A stretch of DNA of 64,000 nucleotides from Bacteroides timonensis (GCF_000513195.1 NZ_CBVI010000048.1:46041-110040); one strand, 5' to 3'; positions 53,313-63,767 are shown, counted from the stretch's first letter. Program-made: numbers and translations. The notes: generated by a model from the sequence alone, not told the origin.

Positions 53313-53971
53313 GTAAAAAAGTAGTAATCATAGGTGGCGAAGGTAATGGAGGAGTTATAGCTGCATGTATAGAAGACAATCGTATTCGATTTAATGATTT
53401 AGAATGGGAAGTTGTAGGGTTTGTCAATGACTATGAAAAAGAAATTTGTGGTTATCCTGTATTGAGCGGGACTGATGGCATAAAGACGTTGTTAGATAAT
53501 CCGGATTATTATTTTATGTGGGGTATTCATATGATAGGTCGTAATATTCTGACAGAAAAAGTATTCAGAAAAATAGATATACCTAAAGAACGTTTTGCTA
53601 CTATAATTCATAAGACGGCTTTCGTATCTCAAAGTGCGGTGTTAGAACCTGGCGTATTTGTAATGTCAAACTGTTATGTAGGTCCTCAATCTCATATTGG
53701 GCAATGTTCTTTAATGATGGCAAATTCTTTAATAGGACATAATACAGTAGTCGGTCCTTTATGTCATTTTTCAGTGGGATCTATAACTAGTTCTTATATA
53801 ACAATTGGAAAGTGTTCTGATGTAACTTTAGGAGCAAAAGTAATAGAGAAAAGGAAAATTGGAAATTATGCAGTAGCAGGTGCTGGTAGTCTAGTAACTC
53901 GCGATATTCCAGATTATGAAATACATGTTGGTACACCAGCTAAATTTATGAAACGTGTTAGAGAAGATTGA
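53309..53971 (+). CDS. NeuD/PglD-like sugar O- or N-acyltransferase
   Basis: 220 residues: N-terminal nucleotide-sugar-binding fold ([17 protein letters not shown]) and a left-handed beta-helix of hexapeptide repeats from about 100 on ([50 protein letters not shown]), ending [12 protein letters not shown]. Family members acylate amino sugars using acetyl- or other acyl-CoA. Between the LUD gene and the aminotransferase, it is the best candidate for adding the acyl group to Fuc3N-type sugar. Start overlaps the previous stop (ATGA). Confidence 0.88.
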   Translation: MSKKVVIIGGEGNGGVIAACIEDNRIRFNDLEWEVVGFVNDYEKEICGYPVLSGTDGIKTLLDNPDYYFMWGIHMIGRNILTEKVFRKIDIPKERFATIIHKTAFVSQSAVLEPGVFVMSNCYVGPQSHIGQCSLMMANSLIGHNTVVGPLCHFSVGSITSSYITIGKCSDVTLGAKVIEKRKIGNYAVAGAGSLVTRDIPDYEIHVGTPAKFMKRVRED

Positions 53972-53973
53972 TT

Positions 53974-55077
53974 ATGGTGAAATTTTTAGATTTACAAGCA
54001 ATTACTCAGAAGTATTCTGATGAAATCCACGAAGCAGTTAATCGTGTCGTTGATTCCGGTTGGTATTTGCAGGGGAAAGAAAATGAGACGTTTGAAATGA
54101 ATTATGCACAATATATAGGTACTAAATATGCTATAGGTTGTGCTAATGGATTGGATGCCCTCATCTGGATATTACGTGCTTACGTAGAAATGGGGATAAT
54201 GAATCCTGGTGATGAAGTGATAGTGCCTGCTAATACCTATATTGCATCTATATTGGCTATTTCAGAGAATGGCTTGAAACCTGTTTTGGTAGAACCCAGC
54301 ATTGAAACCTATCAAATAGATGATTCTAAGATAGAAGGAGCCATAACAGAAAGAACGAAAGCTGTTTTGATTGTTCATTTATATGGTCAATGTGCCTATA
54401 CAGATAAGATCGGAGAGCTGTGTCAAAAGTACAATTTGAAATTGGTAGAGGATAATGCGCAGGCTCATGGTTGTAAGTTTAATGGTCGAAAGACAGGCTC
54501 TTTAGGAGATGCGGCTGGGCATAGCTTTTATCCGGGTAAGAACTTGGGAGCATTTGGTGACGCTGGTGCGGTAACTACTAATGATGAAGAATTGGCGAAA
54601 GTCGTTCGTGCTGTGGCTAATTATGGTTCCCAAAAGAAATATGTTTTCAAATATTGTGGAAGGAATAGTAGGTTGGATGAAATCCAAGCAGCAGTTCTTG
54701 ATGTGAAGTTGAAGTATTTGGATGAAGATATAGCTATCCGCAAAGAAGTGGCAAAATACTATATAGAGAATATTACTAACTCTCATATAATACTTCCTAC
54801 CATAAAAGATTGGGATGCTCATGTTTTCCATATTTTCCCAATTCGTTGTAAACGACGTGATGAACTACAGAAATATTTGGCAGATAATGGTGTGCAGACT
54901 ATAATTCATTATCCAATACCACCTCATAAACAAGAATGTTATAAAGAATGGAATAATTATTCATTCCCTATAACAGAGCAAATTCATAATGAAGAACTTA
55001 GTTTACCCTTGAGTCCTGTGATAACGGAAGAAGAGTTGGAGTATGTGGTAGCAATGATAAATAAAGCGGGTATTTAA
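53974..55077 (+). CDS. DegT/DnrJ/EryC1 sugar aminotransferase (FdtB-like)
   Basis: 367 residues from ATG 53974. PLP-dependent fold with [44 protein letters not shown] and the Schiff-base Lys in [16 protein letters not shown]. The start and length match dTDP-3-keto-6-deoxyhexose 3-aminotransferases (FdtB/QdtB). With FdtA it gives dTDP-3-amino-3,6-dideoxy-galactose or -glucose. Confidence 0.92.
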   Translation: MVKFLDLQAITQKYSDEIHEAVNRVVDSGWYLQGKENETFEMNYAQYIGTKYAIGCANGLDALIWILRAYVEMGIMNPGDEVIVPANTYIASILAISENGLKPVLVEPSIETYQIDDSKIEGAITERTKAVLIVHLYGQCAYTDKIGELCQKYNLKLVEDNAQAHGCKFNGRKTGSLGDAAGHSFYPGKNLGAFGDAGAVTTNDEELAKVVRAVANYGSQKKYVFKYCGRNSRLDEIQAAVLDVKLKYLDEDIAIRKEVAKYYIENITNSHIILPTIKDWDAHVFHIFPIRCKRRDELQKYLADNGVQTIIHYPIPPHKQECYKEWNNYSFPITEQIHNEELSLPLSPVITEEELEYVVAMINKAGI

Positions 55078-55111
55078 TAAGTCTCATTTGTTAATCCATT
55101 CATTTAAAAAT

Positions 55112-55708
55112 ATGATGCGGATATTGTTATTTGGGGAGTTTAGTGGTTTACATGTTAATTTAAAGAGAGGTCTTGAAGATTTAGGGCATGAGGTTACGGT
55201 AGTTTCCTTTGGAGATGACTTTAAAAATATAAAAGGTGATATCACTATAAAAAATGTTTGTAGTAATAAATTATTGCGACTTTTTTTGCATCAAGTGCAA
55301 TGTTTTAAATTGTTAAAAAGAATAAAGCACTATGATGTGGTGCAATTTATTTCTATAGCCCCTCATATTATTCCTTATGATATATTAGGGTATTTCTTTA
55401 TAAAGTTTATTAAAAGAAATAATGCTAAGGTGTTTTTTAATAGCTGTGGGATGGATACATATAATGCTTTAACGCAGTTAACATTTAACTATTCGCCATT
55501 ATGTAATGAAATAAGGGAGGGAAATTATCGTAATTTATTTCTGTATTGCAATAATAGGAGCTTGAAGATAACAAATAAAATTGTTTCTCTTTTTGATGGT
55601 ATTATTTCTTCTAGTTTTACTTATCATTGTGGATATAAGAGATTTAGTAATTATATTGGATTTATTCCAATGCCTTTTTATATTGTAAAAAAAATAAGGC
55701 TAATTTGA
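55112..55708 (+). CDS. Glycosyltransferase, N-terminal part (frame broken at A8)
   Basis: From ATG 55112 (198 codons): MMRILLFGEFSGLHVNLKRG resembles GT4/GT-B starts, followed by KRIKHYDVVQFISIAPHI and NSCGMDTYN. The frame ends in TGA right after VKKIRLI. Immediately before is a run of eight A (55687-55694); with nine, reading continues VKKNKANLICGKIKIFYGIS into 55705-56184, a natural GT-B linker. So this and the next frame are one glycosyltransferase, disrupted as read. Confidence 0.75.
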   Translation: MMRILLFGEFSGLHVNLKRGLEDLGHEVTVVSFGDDFKNIKGDITIKNVCSNKLLRLFLHQVQCFKLLKRIKHYDVVQFISIAPHIIPYDILGYFFIKFIKRNNAKVFFNSCGMDTYNALTQLTFNYSPLCNEIREGNYRNLFLYCNNRSLKITNKIVSLFDGIISSSFTYHCGYKRFSNYIGFIPMPFYIVKKIRLI

Positions 55709-56184
55709 TTTGTGGTAAAATCAAGATATTTTATGGAATAAGTCGTAAACAGTTCAAGGGGACAAGATACATATTGGATGCTCTTGAAAGAATTAGTAAA
55801 AAATATCACGATCAAGTTGAGATATCTATCGTTGAAAATCGGCCTTTTGATGAATATGTGAGGCTATTTGACCAATGTAATATTTTTGTAGATCAGGCGT
55901 GTAGCTATGGATATGGGATGAATGCTCTATTGGGTTTATCAAAAGGAAAAGTTGTTCTAAGTGGTAATGAAAGCCAAAATCAAGAATTTATAGGGACAAA
56001 ATGTCCGATAATAAATATTGAGCCGTCAAGTGAACATATATATAATGAAATTGAGAAGTTGATTCTAAATAGTGAAAACATTCCTTTAATAGGAAGAGAA
56101 GGGATGGAGTTTCTTAATAAACTTCATGATGCAAGAATAGTGGCAATGAAGTATGTGGAATATTGGAATTTAGCAAACAAATGA
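55705..56184 (+). CDS. Glycosyltransferase, C-terminal part after the frameshift
   Basis: 159 codons in the other phase: KIKIFYGISRKQFKGTRYIL begins the nucleotide-sugar-binding half of a GT-B enzyme, and FVDQACSYGYGMNALLGLSK with SGNESQNQEF is the GT4-like donor-site region. No ATG start exists near the beginning (TTG only), consistent with it being the second half of the 55112 gene. Its stop overlaps the wzy ATG. Confidence 0.75.
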   Translation: MICGKIKIFYGISRKQFKGTRYILDALERISKKYHDQVEISIVENRPFDEYVRLFDQCNIFVDQACSYGYGMNALLGLSKGKVVLSGNESQNQEFIGTKCPIINIEPSSEHIYNEIEKLILNSENIPLIGREGMEFLNKLHDARIVAMKYVEYWNLANK

Positions 56185-57341
56185 GTCAGAATGTTGCATG
56201 CAGTACTTTTATAGTTTTATTATTTTTCCTGATTCATCCTATAAGTGGAATACTGATTTCTTTATTTTTTGATATTTATTTGTATTCGAAAAATGTAAGT
56301 AAATACAATGGTCTTCTTACAGTTTTTGTATTGTCTTTCTTTTTAGGATTAATAAATATGACTAAATATATTGAATCTGATATGGAGAATTATTTGATTC
56401 AATTTGATTTAGCTAAAGAATCTGGCTTTTTTTCTTATCTGCTATTAGTTGGAAAAGAATTTGCTTTTTATAGTTATATGTATTTTTTGAGTTCCTGTAT
56501 TAAATTAGACTTTGCTTCTTTTACGCTAATTAATACATTTATATCGTATTTTTGTTTGTTATATTCAGTGGTTTTGATTTATAAGAAATTATCTTTAAAA
56601 GTTGTAGATGTAGTTGTTGCATTAGTTTCTATCTCTTTTTTCTTTGAATTGTTTAGTTTATCTGCTCATTTAATGCGACAGTTTTTGGCTATGAGTGTAT
56701 TGTTACTCGGCTTAGTTTACTTTATTTTGTATAATCGAAAAATGCATTTGTTGATCTTATGTGCGGGATTCATTCATTCTTCTGCTTTTCTTTTTCTTCC
56801 TTTACTGTTTTTTCCTCCTATAAGAAAACCTTTCAGTGTAAAATCGATAATTTTGACTTTTTTTGCTGTTTTTATACTTGCTTATGCGGTTGTATTATTA
56901 GCTGGAAATCTTGAATTTATTTATATATTTCAAAGAATAGGAGCTAATGATTTTAATAGTGAATCGCATTTGGAGATAGTTACTATAGTTTTTACTCTTT
57001 TATTTTTGATTTCCATATTGTTGTTGATGAAGCGATACATTATGTTGCCAAGGAGTGCTTTTTGGTTTAATGTATTTATGTTTCTACCTGTATTTATATT
57101 AGGTTTTTCATTTATTCAAGAAACTCTGTCATATAGATATGGTTTTTATGTATATGCATATTTTTTTGTTTTCTTTCCTATACTTATAAATAGAAAAAGT
57201 GTAGGCTTTTTGTCAGTGTTTATGCGGAGTGTTTGGGTTGTATTGTTGTTGTTTAGATTTGGCTATAAGTTGGAAAATGGGACGTTTGAATTTGATTCAT
57301 TAAATAATATAATGTTCAATACTTGTTTTTATTTTTTTTAG
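56181..57341 (+). CDS. wzy: Wzy-type polysaccharide polymerase (EpsG-like)
   Basis: 386 residues from ATG 56181, overlapping the preceding stop by 4 bases. About ten hydrophobic segments; SAHLMRQFLAMSVLLLGLVY with the Arg and the following IHSSAFLFLPLLF are typical of EpsG/Wzy proteins (LRQ...HSSA). It links repeat units in the periplasm. Very AT-rich, as usual for wzy. Confidence 0.82.
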   Translation: MSQNVACSTFIVLLFFLIHPISGILISLFFDIYLYSKNVSKYNGLLTVFVLSFFLGLINMTKYIESDMENYLIQFDLAKESGFFSYLLLVGKEFAFYSYMYFLSSCIKLDFASFTLINTFISYFCLLYSVVLIYKKLSLKVVDVVVALVSISFFFELFSLSAHLMRQFLAMSVLLLGLVYFILYNRKMHLLILCAGFIHSSAFLFLPLLFFPPIRKPFSVKSIILTFFAVFILAYAVVLLAGNLEFIYIFQRIGANDFNSESHLEIVTIVFTLLFLISILLLMKRYIMLPRSAFWFNVFMFLPVFILGFSFIQETLSYRYGFYVYAYFFVFFPILINRKSVGFLSVFMRSVWVVLLLFRFGYKLENGTFEFDSLNNIMFNTCFYFF

Positions 57342-57362
57342 CTATAATTTTATATTTAGGAT

Positions 57363-58616
57363 ATGCCATCTTTGAATTTTGTAATTTTAAAACTACGTAA
57401 TGTCAAGCCGCTTTTTTTTGTGAGTAAGTATGTATTGCTGATTTTGCGGAAGTTTTTTATTAGTAATACTCATGAGTATTACTTGGAAGAACTCAAATTA
57501 CAAGAGTTGTTTGTGTTGAAGGATAAAGGGCGCCATGTGTTTTTTGGATATTATGATAAAAGTCCTGTGAATGTTTCAAATTCAAGGATTTTATATTTGA
57601 GTGCTCCCATAAAAAGAAATGTAAGTTCAGCGGCCAAAGTTTGTGTGTATGATGTGGGTACAAGGCAATCTTTTGAATTAGATCAAACTTTTGCTTGGAA
57701 TTGGCAGCAGGGGGCTATGATGCAATGGATTGGTGATAAAGAAAATTATATTATTTATAATACTTATTTGGAGGAAGAAGGGCATTTTGGAGCTAAGGTA
57801 TATTCTTTTCTGACAAAGGAATATAAAACCTTTCCTATGCCAATTTATTCAATGGGAAAAAATGATGATATTTATTTATCTGTAAACTTTGTAAGATTGA
57901 GTCTATATGCGAAAGGTTATGGGTATGATGTGAAAAGGAAATCTGCTGATTTGAATGATGCAGAAGATGGAATATGGGAATTTAATATGAAAAATAATTC
58001 TTCTAAATTACTTTTTAGTATTGAAATGCTAAAAAGATTTTCTTACAGAAAGGATTTTGATAATTCGTGTCACTATATAAACCATGTCGAGTATTGTAAG
58101 TATAATACGAAAATACTTTTTATTCATAGATGGCTAAAAAAAGGTGGGATTTTTAAATCTAGGTTACTTCTGTTTGATAAAATGACTCAAAATTTTGTTA
58201 CTTTATTAGATAATGGACACGTTTCTCATTTTTGTTGGAAATCAGAGGAAGAATTGTTTATTTATGCAACAAATAGAAAAGGTATAAAGGGGTATTTCTC
58301 TATTAATATAGATAAGGTTGAAGAAAGTGAAATTTATGATAAAATGCCTCTTGAGGATGGACATCCTTCTTTTAACTTAACTAAGAAATATATCTTGACG
58401 GACTCTTATCCCAATAACTGTAGACGACAAATGCTCTTTTTATATAATATTGAATTGCGAAAATTGTACAAGCTAAAAGAGTTTTATTCTCCTCTGAAAT
58501 ATTTTGATGATTATAGGTGTGATTTGCATCCAAGGTGGAATATGGACTCTGGTTGGGTGTCTGTTGATACAACTCATTGGGGAAATAGATGTCTTGCTTT
58601 TTATAAATTAAATTAA
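57363..58616 (+). CDS. Uncharacterised capsule-locus protein, propeller-like
   Basis: 417 residues, no family confidently recognised. One hydrophobic N-terminal segment (about 18-30), then repeated beta-rich segments with patterns such as RHVFFGYYDKSPVN, NYIIYNTYLEEEGHF and DDYRCDLHPRWNMDSGWVSV, suggesting a TolB-like beta-propeller. Similar proteins turn up in other polysaccharide loci labelled only 'glycosyl transferase'. It could be a periplasmic sugar-handling protein. Function not assigned. Confidence 0.5.
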   Translation: MPSLNFVILKLRNVKPLFFVSKYVLLILRKFFISNTHEYYLEELKLQELFVLKDKGRHVFFGYYDKSPVNVSNSRILYLSAPIKRNVSSAAKVCVYDVGTRQSFELDQTFAWNWQQGAMMQWIGDKENYIIYNTYLEEEGHFGAKVYSFLTKEYKTFPMPIYSMGKNDDIYLSVNFVRLSLYAKGYGYDVKRKSADLNDAEDGIWEFNMKNNSSKLLFSIEMLKRFSYRKDFDNSCHYINHVEYCKYNTKILFIHRWLKKGGIFKSRLLLFDKMTQNFVTLLDNGHVSHFCWKSEEELFIYATNRKGIKGYFSINIDKVEESEIYDKMPLEDGHPSFNLTKKYILTDSYPNNCRRQMLFLYNIELRKLYKLKEFYSPLKYFDDYRCDLHPRWNMDSGWVSVDTTHWGNRCLAFYKLN

Positions 58617-58621
58617 TTATT

Positions 58622-59476
58622 ATGGATATATCAGTAGTTATGGCTTGTCGGAATTCGAATAAGTCCGCCTTGTTAATGGCAGTAAATTCGATATTGAATC
58701 AGAGTTGTATTGATTTTGAATTGATTATAGTTGATGATGGTTCAGATGTTCCAATCGAAAATATTATGAAGGAGGTGGAGGATAAGCGTATCCGTTTGTA
58801 TTGTATTGAAGCGGCAGGGTTAGGAGCTGCTTTAAATTATGGAATATCTAAAGCGAAAGGGAAATATATTGCAAGGTTGGATGATGATGATGTTATGTGT
58901 TCTAATAGGTTAAAAATACAGCATTATATTCTTGAAAACAATCCAAAAGTAGTTTGTGTTGGGACTCAAATCTATTTTAAGACAAAGTCAAAATGTATAC
59001 GTTATAAGCCATTTCCTCTAACTCATGATCTTATTCTGAAAAGATTAGTGCAATTAAAGCAAGGAATGGCTCATACTGCTCTAATGTTCAGGAAAGAGGC
59101 TTTTGATGCTATAGGTGGTTATAGAATTAAGGGAGGAGGACAAGATATTGATCTTATGTTGCAATTATCTATGAGAGGAGAGCTTATGAATATTGGTGAA
59201 TACTTGAATTATTATAATTTGTCAAGTCAAGGACTTTCTGTTATGTATCCAGTAAATAAGTTTAGGGCATATTTATTTGCCTTTAATAGCATCAAAGAGG
59301 AATCTCTATTTGATAAATTTAGGAATGAAATAGATAAGACCATATTACTGCTTGAAAAGAAAGTCAATCGAAAGAGGTATTTTATTCCTAATATAAGAAA
59401 AATAATATTGATAGTATTTGTTGATATATTTGGGCGTAAATTTGATAGTGACAAATATTCTTTTTCTAAGTCTTGA
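58622..59476 (+). CDS. Family 2 glycosyltransferase
   Basis: 284 residues of GT-A fold: ISVVMACRNSNKSALLMAVN, ELIIVDDGSDVP and KGKYIARLDDDDV (DxD metal site), then KEAFDAIGGYRIKGGGQDID. Inverting transferase acting at the cytoplasmic membrane face. Its sugar specificity is unknown. One of three transferases recognised in the locus (with the split GT-B and WecG/TagA). Confidence 0.92.
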   Translation: MDISVVMACRNSNKSALLMAVNSILNQSCIDFELIIVDDGSDVPIENIMKEVEDKRIRLYCIEAAGLGAALNYGISKAKGKYIARLDDDDVMCSNRLKIQHYILENNPKVVCVGTQIYFKTKSKCIRYKPFPLTHDLILKRLVQLKQGMAHTALMFRKEAFDAIGGYRIKGGGQDIDLMLQLSMRGELMNIGEYLNYYNLSSQGLSVMYPVNKFRAYLFAFNSIKEESLFDKFRNEIDKTILLLEKKVNRKRYFIPNIRKIILIVFVDIFGRKFDSDKYSFSKS

Positions 59477-59502
59477 TAGTTTTGTATTAGAAAAAATGTG
59501 GA

Positions 59503-60234
59503 ATGCTGATGAATGTTTTTAAAGTGAATATCGAATTTGATAAAACAAAAATCGACAATGAGATATGTAAATATATTAAGCAGAAGATTAAAGGGTATGT
59601 TTGTGTAGTCGATGCTAATGTTTTGACAATGGCACAAAAAAATGTTGAATATAGAAATGTAATAAACTCGGCTTGTATAAATACTTGTGATGGTAGCTCT
59701 ATTGCAACTATGGTTAATTTGATATATAAAACATCTTATATGGCTTATAATGGTCCTGAGATATTTGGAAGATATATAGAAAAGCCAATAAAACAGTTGC
59801 TATTAGGGAATACAAAAGAAAAAGTTGATGAAATTAGATCTATATTAAAACAGAAAAATATAAATAATTCATACTTAGAATATCTTTCTCTGCCTTTTTG
59901 TGAGGTTAATGACTTTGATTATGAACAAATTGCATGCCAAATAAATAAATTGAAACCAGATATTATTTGGGTATCTTTGGGAGCGCCTAAGCAGGAACTT
60001 TTTATGAATAATATTTTACCATATATTGAACATGGTTTGATGTTTGGTATAGGGGCCGCATTTAATTTTTATACTGGTTATTTGAAATGTCCTAGCATAG
60101 GTATTGGCTCTTTTAAGTTTATTTGGCTTGATCGTTTAATAAAAGAACCTCGAAAAATTTGGCGTCGAATATTTAACTACATAAAAATTCTGCCTGGTTT
60201 GTTTTATTTTGAGTTAAAGCGTAGTAGAATGTAA
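59503..60234 (+). CDS. WecG/TagA/CpsF-family glycosyltransferase
   Basis: 243 residues with CVVDANVLTMAQKN, NTCDGSSIATMVN, LKPDIIWVSLGAPKQELFM and LMFGIGAAFNFYTGY, the complete family pattern. These enzymes usually add the second sugar onto the lipid-linked first sugar. The initiating phosphoglycosyl transferase is not in this window. Confidence 0.92.
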   Translation: MLMNVFKVNIEFDKTKIDNEICKYIKQKIKGYVCVVDANVLTMAQKNVEYRNVINSACINTCDGSSIATMVNLIYKTSYMAYNGPEIFGRYIEKPIKQLLLGNTKEKVDEIRSILKQKNINNSYLEYLSLPFCEVNDFDYEQIACQINKLKPDIIWVSLGAPKQELFMNNILPYIEHGLMFGIGAAFNFYTGYLKCPSIGIGSFKFIWLDRLIKEPRKIWRRIFNYIKILPGLFYFELKRSRM

Positions 60235-60254
60235 TATGTTTATATTAATTTAAT

Positions 60255-61307
60255 ATGAAAGTCTTAGTTACTGGTAGTGCAGGTTTTATCGGTTCTTATA
60301 TTTGTAAGTGTTTGATTTCTCGTGGTGATGAAGTCGTGGGGCTGGACAATATAAATGCATATTATGATGTAGATTTAAAATATGGACGCTTGGCCACATT
60401 AGGTATTAGGCGAGAATCTATTGATTGGTACAAATTGTTACAAAGTGAAAAGTCTGAGAATTTTCATTTTATCCGTATGAATTTGGAGGATAAGCAGGCT
60501 ATGCAGATGCTATTTGCCAATGGGCATTTTGATAAAGTGGTGAACCTTGCTGCTCAAGCAGGAGTCAGATATTCCATTGAAAATCCTTATGCTTACGTAG
60601 AAAGTAATGTGGATGGATTTCTAAATATTTTAGAAGGATGTCGTCATTATGAAGTGAAACATTTAATATATGCCAGTTCCAGTAGTGTATATGGCTTGAA
60701 TGGTAAAGTTCCCTTTTCAGAAAAAGATAGTATAGCTCATCCGGTGAGTTTATATGCGGCTACGAAGAAGTCGAATGAGTTGATGGCTCACACATATAGC
60801 CATCTATATGGCATTCCTTCAACAGGACTTCGTTTTTTTACGGTATATGGTCCTTGGGGACGTCCTGATATGTCACCTTTCTTGTTTGCAGATGCTATGC
60901 TGCATCATCGCCCTATAAAGGTTTTTAATAATGGTGATATGCTTCGTGACTTTACTTATATTGACGATATTGTAGAGGGTGTGTTGCGAGTGATAGATCA
61001 TATTCCATCTCCTGATCCTGACTGGCAAGCGGAAACGCCGAATCCCGGTACTTCCACTGCACCTTACAAAATTTATAACATTGGTAATTCGTATCCGGTG
61101 AAGTTAATGGATTTTATACAGGCTATAGAAGAAGCGATTGGGCATCCGGCTGAGAAGATATTTCTTCCGATGCAGCTGGGGGATGTTTATCAGACAAATG
61201 CGGATACTACAGCATTGCAAAATGAATTGGGCTTTAAACCTGATAAATCTATTAGAGAAGGAGTGAAAGAGACAATAGAGTGGTATCGTTCTTTTTATCA
61301 ATTATAA
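60255..61307 (+). CDS. UDP-glucuronate 4-epimerase
   Basis: 350 residues of the extended SDR family: VTGSAGFIGSYICKCL (NAD), the YDVDLKYGRL segment, and YAATKKSNELMAHTYSHLYG (YxxxK). The IEW...LL and RFFTVYGPWGRPDM patterns match UDP-GlcA 4-epimerases, giving UDP-galacturonate. The UDP-glucuronate supply is encoded by the next gene, ugd. Confidence 0.92.
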   Translation: MKVLVTGSAGFIGSYICKCLISRGDEVVGLDNINAYYDVDLKYGRLATLGIRRESIDWYKLLQSEKSENFHFIRMNLEDKQAMQMLFANGHFDKVVNLAAQAGVRYSIENPYAYVESNVDGFLNILEGCRHYEVKHLIYASSSSVYGLNGKVPFSEKDSIAHPVSLYAATKKSNELMAHTYSHLYGIPSTGLRFFTVYGPWGRPDMSPFLFADAMLHHRPIKVFNNGDMLRDFTYIDDIVEGVLRVIDHIPSPDPDWQAETPNPGTSTAPYKIYNIGNSYPVKLMDFIQAIEEAIGHPAEKIFLPMQLGDVYQTNADTTALQNELGFKPDKSIREGVKETIEWYRSFYQL

Positions 61308-61325
61308 AAAGTAAATCAAGAAATT

Positions 61326-62639
61326 ATGAGAATAGCAATTGTTGGAACTGGTTATGTCGGTCTGGTTACCGGTACTTGTTTCTCGGAAATGGGAGTAGAC
61401 GTGACTTGTGTGGATGTACAGGAAAATAAGATAGAGAAGCTGAAGAAAGGTATTATTCCCATTTATGAACCGGGATTGGAGGATATGGTACATCGTAATT
61501 ATAATGCGGGTCGATTGAATTTTACGACCTGTTTGTCAGATTGTCTGGGTGATGTGGAAGTGGTGTTTAGTGCTGTGGGCACGCCTCCCGATGAAGATGG
61601 AAGTGCGGATTTGAAGTATGTGCTTGAGGTAGCACGTACTATTGGACGCAACATGAAAAAGTATGTATTGGTGGTTACCAAGAGTACGGTTCCTGTAGGT
61701 ACTGCGCAGAAAGTAAAAGCAGCTATTCAGGAAGAACTTGATAAACGTAATGTGAAGATCGAGTTTGATGTGGCTTCCAATCCTGAATTCCTGAAAGAGG
61801 GGGATGCAGTGGATGATTTCATGAAACCGGACCGTGTAGTGGTGGGTATCGAATCAGAAAAAGCAAAGGATATTATGGAACGTCTTTATAAACCTTTCAT
61901 GATGAATAATTATCGTTTGATATTCACGGACATTCCGAGTGCTGAAATGATAAAGTATGCAGCAAACTCGATGTTGGCCACTCGTATCAGCTTCATGAAT
62001 GATATTGCGAACTTATGTGAACTTGTGGGGGCAGATGTAAATATGGTACGTAAGGGTATTGGCTCAGATAGTAGAATCGGTAGCAAATTTCTTTATCCTG
62101 GTTGTGGCTACGGTGGTTCCTGTTTTCCGAAAGATGTAAAGGCCTTAATAAAAACAGCCGAAAAGAATGGGTATCCGATGCGGGTGCTTAAAGCGGTGGA
62201 GGAAGTAAATGAAAGCCAGAAGAGCATTCTTTTTGAAAAGCTGTTGAAGCATTTCAAGGGCGATCTGAAAGGCAGGCAGGTGGCCATGTGGGGATTGGCA
62301 TTCAAGCCGGAAACGGACGATATGCGTGAAGCTCCGGCTTTGGTACTGATAGATAAATTGTTGGAATCCGGTGTGATTGTGAAAGTATATGACCCTATTG
62401 CCATGAAGGAATGTAAACGTAGAGTAGGTGATAAGGTTATTTATGCTTCAGATATGTATGATGCTGTATTGGATGCTGATGCTTTACTGCTGGTAACCGA
62501 ATGGAAAGAATTCAGGATGCCAAGTTGGGGAATGTTGAAAAAAACAATGAAGGAGGTTGTGGTATTTGATGGACGTAACATTTATGATAAGTTTGAGTTA
62601 CAAAATTTAGGATTTGAATATACATGTATAGGAAAATAA
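61326..62639 (+). CDS. ugd: UDP-glucose 6-dehydrogenase
   Basis: 437 residues: [20 protein letters not shown] (NAD), [40 protein letters not shown] with active-site Cys in [12 protein letters not shown], and [17 protein letters not shown]. It oxidises UDP-glucose to UDP-glucuronate for the epimerase before it. The C-terminus overlaps gmd by one base. Confidence 0.96.
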   Translation: MRIAIVGTGYVGLVTGTCFSEMGVDVTCVDVQENKIEKLKKGIIPIYEPGLEDMVHRNYNAGRLNFTTCLSDCLGDVEVVFSAVGTPPDEDGSADLKYVLEVARTIGRNMKKYVLVVTKSTVPVGTAQKVKAAIQEELDKRNVKIEFDVASNPEFLKEGDAVDDFMKPDRVVVGIESEKAKDIMERLYKPFMMNNYRLIFTDIPSAEMIKYAANSMLATRISFMNDIANLCELVGADVNMVRKGIGSDSRIGSKFLYPGCGYGGSCFPKDVKALIKTAEKNGYPMRVLKAVEEVNESQKSILFEKLLKHFKGDLKGRQVAMWGLAFKPETDDMREAPALVLIDKLLESGVIVKVYDPIAMKECKRRVGDKVIYASDMYDAVLDADALLLVTEWKEFRMPSWGMLKKTMKEVVVFDGRNIYDKFELQNLGFEYTCIGK

Positions 62640-63724
62640 TGATGAAAAAAGTAGCATTACTAACAGGAATTACCGGTCAGGATGGTTCCTTCCTTGCCGA
62701 ATTTTTAATAGAGAAAGGTTATGAAGTTCACGGCATTCTCCGTCGTTCTTCTTCATTTAATACAGGGCGTATTGAACATTTATATTTGGATGAATGGGTA
62801 CGTGATATGAAACAACGGCGCCTTGTCAATCTTCATTATGGCGATATGACAGATAGTAGTTCATTGATCCGTATTATTCAGCAAGTACAACCTGATGAAA
62901 TCTATAACCTGGCAGCACAAAGCCATGTAAAGGTATCTTTTGATGTTCCGGAATATACGGCTGAAGCAGATGCGGTCGGAACCCTTCGTATGCTTGAGGC
63001 GGTTCGTATTCTTGGTTTGGAGAAGAAAACTAAAATTTATCAGGCTTCCACCTCGGAACTTTACGGTAAGGTTCAGGAGGTTCCTCAGAAAGAGACTACT
63101 CCTTTTTATCCTCGTAGTCCATACGGTGTGGCTAAACAGTATGGTTTTTGGATAACGAAGAATTATCGTGAGAGCTACGATATGTTTGCCGTAAATGGTA
63201 TTTTGTTCAATCATGAGAGTGAACGTCGGGGAGAGACTTTTGTAACCCGTAAGATCACTCTTGCTGCAGCCCGTATTGCACAAGGTTTTCAAGATAAGTT
63301 GTATTTGGGTAATCTGAATGCCCGTCGCGACTGGGGATATGCAAAGGATTATGTGGAGTGTATGTGGTTGATTCTGCAACACGATACACCGGAAGACTTT
63401 GTGATAGCTACCGGTGAGATGCATACTGTTCGCGAGTTTGCCACTCTGGCATTTCATGAGGTTGGCATTGAGCTCCGTTGGGAAGGTGAGGGCGTTAATG
63501 AAAAAGGTGTTGATATGAAAACGGGTACGGTACTTGTTGAGGTTGATCCTAAATATTTCCGTCCTTGCGAGGTTGAACAGTTATTAGGTGATCCTACTAA
63601 AGCTAAGACTTTGCTTGGTTGGAATCCGACGAAAACTAGTTTTTCTGAGCTTGTGAGGATAATGGCGGCACATGATATGAGGTTTGTGAAAAAGTTATAT
63701 CTGAAAGCTCAAGTGGGGAAATAA
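62639..63724 (+). CDS. gmd: GDP-mannose 4,6-dehydratase
   Basis: 361 residues from ATG 62639 (ATG 62642 equally possible; the open frame to 62624 lies inside ugd). SDR fold with [52 protein letters not shown], YxxxK in [10 protein letters not shown] and [18 protein letters not shown]. It makes GDP-4-keto-6-deoxymannose, precursor of GDP-fucose or GDP-rhamnose; the second enzyme (fcl or rmd) is not in the window. Last gene of the capsule operon here. Confidence 0.96.
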   Translation: MMKKVALLTGITGQDGSFLAEFLIEKGYEVHGILRRSSSFNTGRIEHLYLDEWVRDMKQRRLVNLHYGDMTDSSSLIRIIQQVQPDEIYNLAAQSHVKVSFDVPEYTAEADAVGTLRMLEAVRILGLEKKTKIYQASTSELYGKVQEVPQKETTPFYPRSPYGVAKQYGFWITKNYRESYDMFAVNGILFNHESERRGETFVTRKITLAAARIAQGFQDKLYLGNLNARRDWGYAKDYVECMWLILQHDTPEDFVIATGEMHTVREFATLAFHEVGIELRWEGEGVNEKGVDMKTGTVLVEVDPKYFRPCEVEQLLGDPTKAKTLLGWNPTKTSFSELVRIMAAHDMRFVKKLYLKAQVGK

Positions 63725-63737
63725 GGATTCAATCTTA

Positions 63738-63767
63738 TTGATTTTCTAAAAAATAGCTGTATCTTTG
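63738..63767 (+). promoter_or_regulatory. Promoter of the small gene pair after gmd
   Basis: TTG (63738-63740), 19-base spacer, TATCTTTG (63760-63767): both boxes of the Bacteroides promoter. It marks the end of the capsule operon. Confidence 0.7.
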
